Assembly: GCF_037977055.1 (NCBI RefSeq)
Contig: NZ_CP150274.1
Coordinates: 3,100,001-3,164,000 of the forward strand
Source: Paenibacillus sp. FSL K6-1096
GTDB lineage: Bacteria > Bacillota > Bacilli > Paenibacillales > Paenibacillaceae
Length of the DNA: 64,000 bases
Direction of reading: 5' to 3'
The position numbers and the translations under genes are program-made. Positions 16,862 through 25,490 of the stretch are shown piece by piece. A model generated the notes under the pieces. The model saw only the letters and a program-made list of their open reading frames with translations, had not been told where the DNA came from and ran no database searches. The first letter of the stretch is position 1, and every line of letters begins with the position of its first letter.

Positions 16862-17620
16862 TCACTGTTCTTTTGTTACTTTATCTTTCTCTCGCATTAC
16901 TTTTACTGCAAATTTCGGCAGCGCAAGCATTCTTTTGTACCGTGTGGGTTCCTTAATCAGCCTATATAACCATTCTGCCCTTAATTTCTGGAACGCTGCT
17001 GGAGCACGCCGGCTCTTGCCGGAGATCACATCAAAGCTGCCGCCGACACCCATCATAACCGGAATCTGCAGCCGGGACTTATATTTGGCGATCCATGGCT
17101 CCTGGCTGTCCGCGCCTCTGGCGACAAAGAGCAGATCAGGCTTCGCTTCAAGGATGCCGCTGATGATCCGCTCATCCTCTTCCAGACCAAAGTACCCGTC
17201 ATGATATCCTGCGATAACAATACCGGGATATCTTGTTTGTAACCGGGAAGCCGTCTCGCGAATCACCTCAGGGGTGGAGCCGAGCAAATATACTCTCCAG
17301 TTATAGCTTTCACCCTGATGTAATAATTCATGTAAAAGATCAAAACCGGCCACCCGCTCGGCTACAGGCTCACGGCAATATTCCGCTGCCCACACCACGC
17401 CGGTTCCGTCAGGAACTACCAGCTCTGCGGATTTCATAATCTCCATATAAGACGGATTCTCCAGCGCCGCCATGACCATAATCGGATTCGCCGTGATGAC
17501 CTGGTGCGGCTCACGCCGCAGGACTGCATCCGTCAAATAGGAGACCGTCGCCTTCATATCCACCTTCGACACCCGTATGCCAAAAATAGGCACTGTCGGC
17601 AATTTACTATCTGCTCTCAC
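16862..17620 (-). CDS. tagA: WecG/TagA/CpsF-family N-acetylmannosaminyltransferase
   Basis: The 252-residue cytoplasmic glycosyltransferase starts with GTG at 17620 behind AAGGATGAG, seven bases after the csaB stop. Recognisable features are the N-terminal PIFGIRVSKVDM, the VTANPIMVMAALENP segment, VVPDGTGVVWAAEYCREP, and a C-terminal basic WLYRLIKEPTRYKRML. The family adds ManNAc from UDP-ManNAc to lipid-linked GlcNAc. With tagO beside it and mnaA (UDP-GlcNAc 2-epimerase) at 38.8 kb, the GlcNAc-ManNAc linkage disaccharide could be made by genes in this window. The product feeds csaB. Confidence 0.92.
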   Translation of the reverse strand: MRADSKLPTVPIFGIRVSKVDMKATVSYLTDAVLRREPHQVITANPIMVMAALENPSYMEIMKSAELVVPDGTGVVWAAEYCREPVAERVAGFDLLHELLHQGESYNWRVYLLGSTPEVIRETASRLQTRYPGIVIAGYHDGYFGLEEDERIISGILEAKPDLLFVARGADSQEPWIAKYKSRLQIPVMMGVGGSFDVISGKSRRAPAAFQKLRAEWLYRLIKEPTRYKRMLALPKFAVKVMREKDKVTKEQ

Positions 17621-17627
17621 TAATCAC

Positions 17628-18791
17628 TCATCCTTTATGGCTGAAATATCGCACAATGTTGCGGGCCGGAGCCTCGGCCGCTTCCACCAGAGCAGCAATC
17701 TGCGGCTCCCGCTCCTGCTTCCAGCGCTCTCCTGATTCAAGCAGCTCCAGCAGCCCGGCCGCCACCTGATCAGCATCAAGGTCAGCGGTGGAGCCGGCCG
17801 GACGGCAGGCAACCCGTTCAAGAAAATGATCGATCTTCGGATCATAAGAGACCCCCATCAGCGGAACGCGCCGGCCGGCCGCATAAATCAGACTGTGCAG
17901 CCGCATACCGATCAGCGCCTGGCACTGCCCGACCTCGCGCAGCATCTGCAGCGGGTGCAGCGTATCCTCGCGGATGCTTACCGTTCCTCCGCCTGCTTCA
18001 ACCGCGCCGCCCAGCTTCTGCATGACATAGCGGGAAGCCTCATTGTCGGCAGGATGATGGAAGGGCAGGAAGCGCACATCAAGCGGCAGCTTCGCTGCCA
18101 CCTTCACCAGCCCTGCTGCCAAGGCGTCCAGCTCCTGACGGGACTCCTCCCAGAAGCGCACGGAGACGCCAACATTGTATGGGCGGACCGCCAAATCAGG
18201 GCCACCCCCGTCTCCAAGGCCGGGTTCAGTCTCTGCATTCCCTTGCCGCTCCTCCGGCAGGGTAAGTCCCATCACCGGGTCGGGAACCACCTCAACCTTG
18301 TCCTGGCTGATTCCCATCGACTGAAGCAGCTGGCGGGACTGTTCATCCCGCACAGAGATATACGCACATTTGCGGAACACTGACCGGATCAGCGGATGGA
18401 ACAGCTTGCGGTTCACCGGGCCGATGCCTTGCGAATAGATGAACACCGGCTTGCCCAGCCATTGCGCCAGCTTAATGATCCCTAAGTAATACGGAATCGT
18501 CTTGCTGCTGGTCACATCCTGAAGCAGGCTGCCCCCGCCGCTGATCAGGCCCGCGCTTTCAGCGATCGCCTTGCGGACCTCCCCCAGCTTCATCCGGTGC
18601 ACGGACTTCACACCATAGGTAGCCGTTGTCCATTCCGGATCGATCGACAGCACTACAGGCTCCAGCGTAATGCCAGCCGCTTGGGACTGCTTATGCAGAG
18701 CATTCAGAATCGATTGCAGCACAGCCTCGTCCCCGCTGTTGCGGAAGCCGTAATAGCCGGAGATTATAATTTGCGGAGCAGCGGCGACCAT
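17628..18791 (-). CDS. csaB: Polysaccharide pyruvyl transferase CsaB
   Basis: The 387-residue enzyme adds a pyruvate ketal to the secondary cell-wall polysaccharide, creating the ligand for SLH domains. Diagnostic segments are IIISGYYGFRNSGDEAVLQS, GGGSLLQDVTS, SQGIGPVNRKLF, GMRLHSLIYAA and VSYDPKIDHFL. I placed the start at the ATG at 18791 (MVAAAPQII), behind AAAGGTG; this overlaps the DUF5693 gene by 28 bases, whereas the longer frame to 18821 would overlap more and lacks a ribosome site. Located between a large membrane protein and tagA, it forms the core of the S-layer anchoring locus and serves all three SLH proteins downstream. Confidence 0.95.
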   Translation of the reverse strand: MVAAAPQIIISGYYGFRNSGDEAVLQSILNALHKQSQAAGITLEPVVLSIDPEWTTATYGVKSVHRMKLGEVRKAIAESAGLISGGGSLLQDVTSSKTIPYYLGIIKLAQWLGKPVFIYSQGIGPVNRKLFHPLIRSVFRKCAYISVRDEQSRQLLQSMGISQDKVEVVPDPVMGLTLPEERQGNAETEPGLGDGGGPDLAVRPYNVGVSVRFWEESRQELDALAAGLVKVAAKLPLDVRFLPFHHPADNEASRYVMQKLGGAVEAGGGTVSIREDTLHPLQMLREVGQCQALIGMRLHSLIYAAGRRVPLMGVSYDPKIDHFLERVACRPAGSTADLDADQVAAGLLELLESGERWKQEREPQIAALVEAAEAPARNIVRYFSHKG

Positions 18792-20803
18792 CGTTTCCAA
18801 CACCTTTCTGCAATTTGCCATACCCCTACAGCGATAAGCCCAATGATCAGGCCGAGTCCAAGACCGAGGAGGCCGCGGATCAGTGAGATCAACACCGGCG
18901 AATGAATATGGGCAAAGGTATCCACCATAGATAACTGGCCGATGACAGCAATAATCAGAATGAAGGCCGCATTCCGGTATTTATAGGCCATGAAAGCGCC
19001 CAGAATGAAGAGCGGATGGGCCAGCAGGAACTCTTTGTTGCGCGGTCTGACCCCGACGTTATTCTCCAGGAAAACACGGAGCATTTTCTCAGGTCCGCTT
19101 ACAGTTCCGCTATTACCGGTCCGGCTCAAATAATACATCCCCACGATACCGATCACCCCAGCGGCAATAACCATAGCGAGCGTGATTGGAGTCCGCAGCA
19201 GCTTGCCGGTCTTGTTAAAGGCAAATTCCCCGCGGTACAGCAGCACATACAGCGCAGTAAGGGCAATCGGCGCCAGATGGAGCAGGCTTACCCCGCGGAA
19301 TTGGTTCAGAACCAGGGAATACGTAATATTGTTCAGCAGCGCAATCACAAACGGCACAGCACTGAAGGTGATCAGCGCTGTCTTGATATACAGTACCACA
19401 CTATGTGTCAGCCTGCGGCGCGGGCTCATTACGGTATACGATGACGAATCGGAACGCAAAGGCGGACCCATCTCGTTAATTTTGCGGATCGCCAGCACCA
19501 TAGCTACGGTAGGCGCACTTATTGCGACTGCAAGCGCAAGCGCCTGTTCAAATAAGGTTGGCTTCAGCATCAGCAGCCCGGCACTGCCCACCAGCCCCAG
19601 CACCCACACCGGCAGCGTCAGCCAAGGAATGAAGTAGGAGACCAGCAGCGCAACCATTGCCACCGCTCCAATCACGGCAATTAACTTGAAATAACGCTGG
19701 AAGGAAGAGTCCTGTACATCAAATGCCGTAGCTTGTCCAAGCTTAAAACCATTGGCTTCAATCTTGGCAACCGCTCCCTCCGGTCCGCTGAGGCTCTCGA
19801 TCAGATTATCCAGTGTATCCGTAATCGCCGCCTGCTTCGTATCCCTTGAAGGAATCGTATTCAGATAGATCATCCGGATGTTACGGTCCTTCGTTGCGAG
19901 TGCGAACTGGTCTGCAATCACCTCTGTCTTCAAGCTGGAATCAGCCTCGCTGAGGGAGCGCAGGCGCGTCACATTGTAATCCAGCAGATAGGCAAGCTTG
20001 GAGAAGCCCTTTTGCTGCACCTTGATATTCTCAATAGCCGCAATCCCTATGCCATGCTCCTTCAGGAGATCCGCGAAGGCAGTAATACTGCCCTTATCCG
20101 CATCATCATTGAAGCCCTTAACAGACTCACCTTCAAAAAGAATCCGCTTGACGCCAAGCTCAGCGTAACGGTCCAGCAGAGCCTTCATGGCCTCCTGATC
20201 GTAGGGCAGTGAATCTACCAGGCGGGGCACAATGGTGAAGCCCTTCTCATGCAGCATGTTCAGAGTGATCGGGTCCGGCTGCAGCGGCTTGAGCGTCGCA
20301 TCCTCCAGCGGGGTCTCAATGATCAGCCCCTGCTGTCCGCGGTAATTCCAGTCTTCCGTCCGGATATCCAGTCTGCTGAAGGCATCCCGGATGACCGGTG
20401 AGAGCGCATTGCTGTTCTCCGCACTGGTGAAGAGGACATATGTATAGTTCTCATTCTCCGGAATCACAGTATCGGTAAGATTGGCGATATCCGCTGCTCC
20501 CCAGAGCATCAGCCGGCGGGCTTTGCGGAAATCGTCCAATGTATTTTCGTAGATCGCCATACTTTGAACACCGGCCGCCATCAGCCGGTCAAGCTGCTCG
20601 GAGATATAATCCTGCGGATTCTGCCGGTAGCTTGCTACCTCAACCAGGTCACGGTAATCAAAGACAAATTCAACGGTTTTGGAAGATTTCTCTGTCTGCA
20701 GACGGTCATAGACTACCGGGAGGGCGGCAATTACACCCACCACCACAATGATCCATAACCACTTACGTGAAGCCAGATTCCAGCGTTGCCATTTCTGCTG
20801 CAC
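18764..20803 (-). CDS. DUF5693 family polytopic membrane protein
   Basis: The protein has a first transmembrane helix (residues about 17-35), a large extracytoplasmic domain of about 320 residues, then eight to ten further membrane segments. It matches the DUF5693 proteins that neighbour csaB in Paenibacillus and relatives; their function is not established. A role in export or assembly of the pyruvylated wall polymer is an inference from position. The longest frame starts at a TTG at 20839 lacking a ribosome site. GAGGAGG at about 20811-20820 instead serves the GTG at 20803, giving 679 residues (a TTG at 20806 is also possible). Confidence 0.82.
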   Translation of the reverse strand: MQQKWQRWNLASRKWLWIIVVVGVIAALPVVYDRLQTEKSSKTVEFVFDYRDLVEVASYRQNPQDYISEQLDRLMAAGVQSMAIYENTLDDFRKARRLMLWGAADIANLTDTVIPENENYTYVLFTSAENSNALSPVIRDAFSRLDIRTEDWNYRGQQGLIIETPLEDATLKPLQPDPITLNMLHEKGFTIVPRLVDSLPYDQEAMKALLDRYAELGVKRILFEGESVKGFNDDADKGSITAFADLLKEHGIGIAAIENIKVQQKGFSKLAYLLDYNVTRLRSLSEADSSLKTEVIADQFALATKDRNIRMIYLNTIPSRDTKQAAITDTLDNLIESLSGPEGAVAKIEANGFKLGQATAFDVQDSSFQRYFKLIAVIGAVAMVALLVSYFIPWLTLPVWVLGLVGSAGLLMLKPTLFEQALALAVAISAPTVAMVLAIRKINEMGPPLRSDSSSYTVMSPRRRLTHSVVLYIKTALITFSAVPFVIALLNNITYSLVLNQFRGVSLLHLAPIALTALYVLLYRGEFAFNKTGKLLRTPITLAMVIAAGVIGIVGMYYLSRTGNSGTVSGPEKMLRVFLENNVGVRPRNKEFLLAHPLFILGAFMAYKYRNAAFILIIAVIGQLSMVDTFAHIHSPVLISLIRGLLGLGLGLIIGLIAVGVWQIAERCWKRWSPLLRKL

Positions 20804-20844
20804 CAATAGTACCTCCTCATTCACTTTAAAGCGGATCAAATTGA

Positions 20845-20889
20845 AGCGGAAACGGATGTCTCTCCCTCTGGAGCAGCTCCGTTTCCGCT
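20845..20889 (-). terminator. Perfect 12-bp stem between pgcA and the DUF5693 gene
   Basis: AGCGGAAACGGA (20845-20856) pairs exactly with TCCGTTTCCGCT (20878-20889) around a 21-base loop. On the minus strand it is followed by TCAATTTGATCC, a weak U-tract, so it may be a terminator, a partial attenuator, or a 3'-end stabiliser for pgcA. Confidence 0.55.
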
Positions 20890-20910
20890 GGCCAAAATCG
20901 GTATTCCGTA

Positions 20911-22629
20911 TTATTTCCCGTCAACGCGTGCCATAACCTGGCTGGTCAGCTCCGCAACCTTGGCTTTGGCGTGATCCAGCGATTCCCCAACCACGGCAAA
21001 ATACACCTTGATCTTCGGCTCGGTGCCGGAAGGACGCAGGCAGAACCATGAGCCGTCCGACAGCAGATACTTCAGTACATTCTCTTTAGGCAGGCCGTCC
21101 AGCCCGAGAGAATAGTCGAGCACCTGTGTCACCGAAGCGCCGGCGATCTCATGCGGCGGGCTCGTCCGCCAGTCATTCATAATTCCCTGAATCTGTGCAA
21201 CCCCGTCCTTGCCCTTGAGCGTGCGGGATTCCAGGCTCTCCAGGAAGTATCCGAACTGCGCGTAGAGCTCCTGCAGCACATCATACAAGGTCTTGCCCTG
21301 GGCTTTGTAGTAGGCTCCCGCTTCGGCAATCAGCATAGCCGCAAGAACGGCATCCTTGTCGCGTGCATAGTTGCCGGCGAGGTAGCCGTAGCTCTCCTCA
21401 TATCCGAAAAGATAGGTGTATTCGCCCGACTGCTCAAACTGGTTCATCTTCTCACCGATATATTTGAATCCGGTCAGGGTGTTGAACACGGTAGCGCCAT
21501 AATGGCTGGCTACGGCCGCCCCCATCTCACTGGTAACAATCGTCTTGACCACTGCGCCGTTGCTTGGCAGCTTGCCCTGCTCCTGCAGGCGGCTCAGATA
21601 ATAATGGATCATCAGCGCGCCCGACTGGTTGCCGGACAGCACCACGAACTTGCCTTCGTTGTCACGGACAACAGCGCCCATCCGGTCAGCGTCAGGGTCG
21701 GTACCGATCAGCAGATCGGCATTCAAGTCTTCGCCCAGCTTCATCGCCAGCGTGAAGGCTTCGCGTTCTTCCGGGTTCGGCGATTTCACGGTGGAGAATT
21801 CCGAATCCGGCTGCTCCTGCTCAGGCACCACATGCACCTGGGTGAAGCCGATCTTCTCCAGCACACGGCGGACCGGAAGATTGCCTGTCCCGTGCAGCGG
21901 GGTGTAGACAATGGAGAAGTCACGGCCCAGCGAGGAGGCGATCTCTTCACGGCTCACACTGACTGCGGCTACCGTATCGGTGAAGGCCTCATCCGCATCA
22001 GCGCCCAGCCAATGCAGCAGGCCCTCGCTCTCCGCAGCCTCTTGGGACATGCGCTTCACGCCATTGAAGGAGTCTACCTCCAGAATGCTTGCAATCACCT
22101 TCTCCGCTTCATGCGGCACCAGTTGCCCGCCCTGGGCATTATAGACCTTGTACCCGTTATATTCAGGCGGATTGTGGCTGGCCGTGATCACGATGCCGCC
22201 CGAGGCCTTCAGATGGCGGACACTGAAGGACAGCTGCGGTGTGGAGCGCAGGGAAGGGAACAGATGCGTCTCGATGCCGTTGCCGGCCAGCACAAGTGCA
22301 GCCTCCAGCGTGAATTCCGGCGAGAAGCGCCGGGAGTCATGGGCAATGACCACCGACGGACGGCCTTCCCCTGTATGCTGTGCCAGCAGGTAATTGGCGA
22401 AGCCCTGAGTGGCTCTGCCTACCGTATAGCGGTTCATCCGGTTGCTGCCTGCGCCGATCACGCCGCGCAAGCCGCCTGTTCCGAATTCGAGGTCTCTATA
22501 GAACCGTTCCTCCAGCTCCTTCGGATCATTGGCAAGAGCCTTAAGCTCCTCCTTGGTGCTCTCATCCACTGAAGGGTCCTGCAGCCAGCGCGTCAAGGTT
22601 TCCTGCGCCTTCGGGCTTAATTCAGTCAT
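20911..22629 (-). CDS. pgcA: Phospho-sugar mutase (phosphoglucomutase/phosphomannomutase)
   Basis: The 572-residue enzyme interconverts hexose-1- and hexose-6-phosphates, feeding nucleotide-sugar synthesis for wall polymers. Visible features are the catalytic-serine loop GIVITASHNPPEYNGYKVY, the metal-binding GTDPDADRMG, the sugar-binding GYEESYGYLAG and the C-terminal phosphate-binding RPSGTEPKIKVYF. Length matches PgcA-type Firmicute enzymes. The ATG follows GAAGGAGAG. It lies 47 bases downstream of fabZ without a terminator between, and upstream of the wall-polysaccharide genes; a perfect hairpin separates it from the latter. Confidence 0.95.
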   Translation of the reverse strand: MTELSPKAQETLTRWLQDPSVDESTKEELKALANDPKELEERFYRDLEFGTGGLRGVIGAGSNRMNRYTVGRATQGFANYLLAQHTGEGRPSVVIAHDSRRFSPEFTLEAALVLAGNGIETHLFPSLRSTPQLSFSVRHLKASGGIVITASHNPPEYNGYKVYNAQGGQLVPHEAEKVIASILEVDSFNGVKRMSQEAAESEGLLHWLGADADEAFTDTVAAVSVSREEIASSLGRDFSIVYTPLHGTGNLPVRRVLEKIGFTQVHVVPEQEQPDSEFSTVKSPNPEEREAFTLAMKLGEDLNADLLIGTDPDADRMGAVVRDNEGKFVVLSGNQSGALMIHYYLSRLQEQGKLPSNGAVVKTIVTSEMGAAVASHYGATVFNTLTGFKYIGEKMNQFEQSGEYTYLFGYEESYGYLAGNYARDKDAVLAAMLIAEAGAYYKAQGKTLYDVLQELYAQFGYFLESLESRTLKGKDGVAQIQGIMNDWRTSPPHEIAGASVTQVLDYSLGLDGLPKENVLKYLLSDGSWFCLRPSGTEPKIKVYFAVVGESLDHAKAKVAELTSQVMARVDGK

Positions 22630-22676
22630 GTGAATCTCTCCTTCTCCATCTATAATGTATAAGTGTATTACAGGAA

Positions 22677-23099
22677 CTAGCTGAGGGCGAACATAATTTC
22701 CCCGGAGGCCACTGTCTTGCCTTCTACTCTGGCGGTAGCTTGTCCCTTGCCGATGCTGCCTTTAAGCCGGGTAATCTCTACCTCCAGCTCAAGGGTATCC
22801 CCAGGAACGACCTGTCCGCGGAAGCGGAAGCCGTCAAGCCCGGCCAGAAAACCGATTTTACCCTTATTGGCCTCTACTCCCAGAATGGCTACTGCACCAA
22901 CCTGAGCCAATGCTTCAGTAATCAGTACACCCGGCATGACCGGGAAGCCCGGAAAGTGTCCGGTGAAGAACGGTTCATTGATCGTCACATTTTTGATGCC
23001 GACCGCCCGTTTGCCCATTTCAATCTCCGTGATTTTGTCCACCAGCAGAAATGGGGGCCGGTGGGGGATGATTTCTTGAATTTGATTGATATCCAGCAT
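22677..23099 (-). CDS. fabZ: 3-hydroxyacyl-[acyl-carrier-protein] dehydratase FabZ
   Basis: The 140-residue hot-dog-fold enzyme dehydrates beta-hydroxyacyl-ACP in fatty-acid elongation. The N-terminal [12 protein letters not shown] and the active-site region [16 protein letters not shown], with catalytic His, then ITEALAQ with catalytic Glu, are intact. The ATG follows GAAGGGAGC. The same gene (ywpB) lies near mbl-flhO-flhP in B. subtilis, so this is conserved synteny. It is probably transcribed with pgcA. Confidence 0.96.
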   Translation of the reverse strand: MLDINQIQEIIPHRPPFLLVDKITEIEMGKRAVGIKNVTINEPFFTGHFPGFPVMPGVLITEALAQVGAVAILGVEANKGKIGFLAGLDGFRFRGQVVPGDTLELEVEITRLKGSIGKGQATARVEGKTVASGEIMFALS

Positions 23100-23254
23100 A
23101 TCAGTAAAAGCTCCCTTCGGATGGTACCGCGTAATGAACCTCCGCCTACAGCAGCGCTTACGTTTTATTCTACGCCACCCTGCATAAATATGGGCAGCTT
23201 CGGCAAAAACTATAATTATCCTTCACCACCTGCAGCAGTGGAGGTTCAGATAAG

Positions 23255-23301
23255 GGGCTTTCTCCACCGCACGCGGCAGGTTGGCGGAGAAAGCCCTTTT
23301 T
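23255..23301 (+). terminator. Plus-strand-oriented terminator-like hairpin upstream of fabZ
   Basis: A perfect 11-bp stem (23255-23265 with 23286-23296, 20-base loop) is followed by five T residues on the plus strand only. No plus-strand gene lies upstream. It sits in the fabZ leader region, 155 bases before the fabZ start, so may block antisense transcription or be a leader structure on the minus-strand RNA. Confidence 0.6.
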
Positions 23302-23342
23302 GGCGCTCTTAGGGCACGCCATCATTATACATTTTTCAGTAT

Positions 23343-23376
23343 AAAAAAGAAAACTCCCCGGCACAACCAGGGAGCT
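23343..23376 (-). terminator. Terminator after epuA
   Basis: CTCCCCGG (23354-23361) pairs with CCAGGGAG (23367-23374), and the minus strand continues into TTTTCTTTTTT. It closes the mbl-flhO-flhP-epuA group. Confidence 0.85.
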
Positions 23377-23421
23377 TCCATTTCATTATGTTATAGTAAG
23401 AAATTTCAGGAAACACAGGCC

Positions 23422-23664
23422 TCAGGGCGCAAAGACCAAATCATAGACATGCTTCCAGGTACTCCATACCAGCACATCGCTGAGCTCCTTCTTGCCTAGA
23501 ACCACGTAGCCCACGACAAGCCCGCCCGCAAGCGCGGCAACCAGCAGCAGCGGAATCAGGAACCACTGGATGATGGTCCAGGCCGAAATCCCGCGCCGCT
23601 TCACCGGCTGCTGCTTCTCTTCTCTTTCCTTTTCCTTGGATTCCTTAACCTTCTCACGGCTCAT
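23422..23664 (-). CDS. EpuA-type small membrane protein (annotated as RNA polymerase subunit beta-like)
   Basis: The 80-residue protein has a highly charged N-terminus (residues 1-26, Lys/Glu/Arg), one transmembrane helix (about 30-53, TIIQWFLIPLLLVAALAGGL) and a short conserved tail (STWKHVYDLVF). This is the EpuA family, commonly labelled DNA-directed RNA polymerase subunit beta although it is unrelated to RpoB in size and likely role. It starts nine bases after the flhP stop, so it is co-transcribed with the flagellar hook-type genes. Function is unknown. Confidence 0.82.
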   Translation of the reverse strand: MSREKVKESKEKEREEKQQPVKRRGISAWTIIQWFLIPLLLVAALAGGLVVGYVVLGKKELSDVLVWSTWKHVYDLVFAP

Positions 23665-23673
23665 TCCCTCACC

Positions 23674-24495
23674 TCACGCGCGCATGTTATTCGCCAGGCC
23701 CAGCATCTGGTCACTGGAGGACAGTGCCCGGGCAGCCAGCTGGTACGTACGCTGAATCTGCATCATCTCCGTCATCTCCCGGCTCAGATCCACATTGGAG
23801 GCTTCCAGATAACCTGAACGCACGCCTACATCCTTCGCTTCGCCTGCCGCTCTCTGTACAAACGCCTGCTGAGCAGTCACTCCACCGGCCAGGACATAGA
23901 AGTTGCCGTCCACCGCCTGAAGCGCGCTGCTGCTGCGCGGCTCAACAATCATAAGGGAGCCGGCCAGCACAGGCACAGCGGTCTCACTCGTCTTGGTCCA
24001 CACCTGTCCGCGCTCGTCTATAGCCGCAATCCCGTTGGCACTGACCGTGAGCGGGTTCCCGTTCTCATTCAGCACAGGGTTGCCGGTATTGTCTACCAGC
24101 AGCATATTGTCCTTATTCGCAGGGTCCGGGGTGAAATGAAAGTCCCCTTGGCGCGTATACGAGGTGACTCCGTTCACCTGAACGCCGAACAATCCGTTGC
24201 CCTGAAGCGCCAGGTCTGTCGGTTTGCCTGTCTCCTGAAGTGTGCCTTCCTCCCAGTTGTTGGTTACGTTCGGCACCCTCACCCCAAAACCGATATTGAA
24301 GCCAAGCGGCATACTCCGTCCGGGCTGGTTATAATCACTGGATTGCTGCTGCACCCGGGTGAGCACATCCTCGAAAGAGCCTTGCTTGCTCTTATACCCG
24401 TTGGTATTCATATTCGCAATGTTGTCAGCGATAATATCCAGCCGCTGCTGCAGACTGGCCATAGAGACAGCGGCGCCGATTGTCGAGTTATTCAC
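23674..24495 (-). CDS. flhP: Flagellar hook-basal body protein FlhP (FlgG-like)
   Basis: The 273-residue protein starts with GTG at 24495, eight bases after AGGAGG. It has the rod/hook family N-terminus (LQQRLDIIADNIANMNTNGYK), the central TDLALQGNGLFGV segment, and the C-terminal helix that closes the family (SNVDLSREMTEMMQIQRTYQ). Such proteins assemble outside the membrane in the distal rod or hook region, exported by the flagellar system. The pair flhO-flhP beside mbl is conserved in Bacillus, separate from the main flagellar operon. Confidence 0.92.
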   Translation of the reverse strand: MNNSTIGAAVSMASLQQRLDIIADNIANMNTNGYKSKQGSFEDVLTRVQQQSSDYNQPGRSMPLGFNIGFGVRVPNVTNNWEEGTLQETGKPTDLALQGNGLFGVQVNGVTSYTRQGDFHFTPDPANKDNMLLVDNTGNPVLNENGNPLTVSANGIAAIDERGQVWTKTSETAVPVLAGSLMIVEPRSSSALQAVDGNFYVLAGGVTAQQAFVQRAAGEAKDVGVRSGYLEASNVDLSREMTEMMQIQRTYQLAARALSSSDQMLGLANNMRA

Positions 24496-24563
24496 AGGTG
24501 TAACCTCCTACAGGTCTGATAAAAGAAAACCGTCTTATACTGTCAGTTATCCGTGCAGCCCAG

Positions 24564-25442
24564 CTACACTCTGCCGACTTCATTCACAGCCTTCTGCAGA
24601 CTGCTGTCATAGAACTGGATGACCTTCTGGTTCGCTTCATACGCCCGGTAGGCGGCGTTCATATCCACAGTAACCTGGGTAGCATCTACATTCGAGTTCT
24701 CCAGATAGCCCTGGCGGACCTGCAGATTGTCGGTTGCATTCGAGAAGCGGATGTCCGCCGCCTCGGCATCATCGGCATGGAACACCCCGTTGCCGTCCCG
24801 CACCAGCTCCTGCGGTCTGGTTATGACGCTGATCCCGATCCGGGTGCCTGACGGCTGCCCGGTCTGGTTGTCGATGATATTGCCCTGCCCGTCCACTTTA
24901 AGGTTATCCTGAGGTCCTGTCAACCTGAGCGGATCGCCGCCCGCGTTCAGCACCCGGAAGCCGCCCGCGCTGAGCACCTCGCCTGTAGGGGAGACCGTGA
25001 AGCTCCCGTTGCGTGTATATAGATTGTTGCCTTCATTATCCTGAACGGTAAAAAATGCCTGGGGCCGGTATGTAACCTCGCCATCGGCACTGATGGACTT
25101 GCCGGACCCGTCAAACACAAGGTTCTGCCCGGGATTATCCGGGTCCTGTACCTGGAGATCGGTAGACAGCGCGAAATCCGTGCTCTTGCCGCTCTCGATC
25201 AGGTCACCCTGCAGATATTGGGAAACAGACTGCTCGGCAAACACCCCGGTGTTGATCCGCCCGACGGGCTTTGCAGCCCCGCCGCTCATCGCCGAGATCA
25301 GCACCTCGGGAAACGCATGACTGACGCTGTCCACCTGCTTGTACCCCGTTGTATTCAAATTGGCAATGTTCTGCGTCGCCGTATCATGTCTGCGCTGCTG
25401 TGTCACCATTCCGGCTGCGGCCGTATATAATCCTCTAAGCAT
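24564..25442 (-). CDS. flhO: Flagellar hook-basal body protein FlhO (FlgF-like)
   Basis: The 292-residue protein shows the flagellar rod signature at the N-terminus (LYTAAAGMVTQQRRHDTATQ then NIANLNTTGYKQVD) and the matching C-terminal helix (NSNVDATQVTVDMNAAYRAY). An AAGGAAGGG site precedes the ATG at 25442. Being slightly longer than FlhP and immediately downstream of mbl, it corresponds to FlhO, a rod component exported by the flagellar type III system. It is 48 bases from mbl and 68 from flhP with no terminator in either gap, so mbl-flhO-flhP-epuA probably forms one transcript. Confidence 0.92.
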   Translation of the reverse strand: MLRGLYTAAAGMVTQQRRHDTATQNIANLNTTGYKQVDSVSHAFPEVLISAMSGGAAKPVGRINTGVFAEQSVSQYLQGDLIESGKSTDFALSTDLQVQDPDNPGQNLVFDGSGKSISADGEVTYRPQAFFTVQDNEGNNLYTRNGSFTVSPTGEVLSAGGFRVLNAGGDPLRLTGPQDNLKVDGQGNIIDNQTGQPSGTRIGISVITRPQELVRDGNGVFHADDAEAADIRFSNATDNLQVRQGYLENSNVDATQVTVDMNAAYRAYEANQKVIQFYDSSLQKAVNEVGRV

Positions 25443-25490
25443 GAGGTCAGTCCCTTCCTTGAATCTGCTGTTACCCCTTATATCGGCAGG

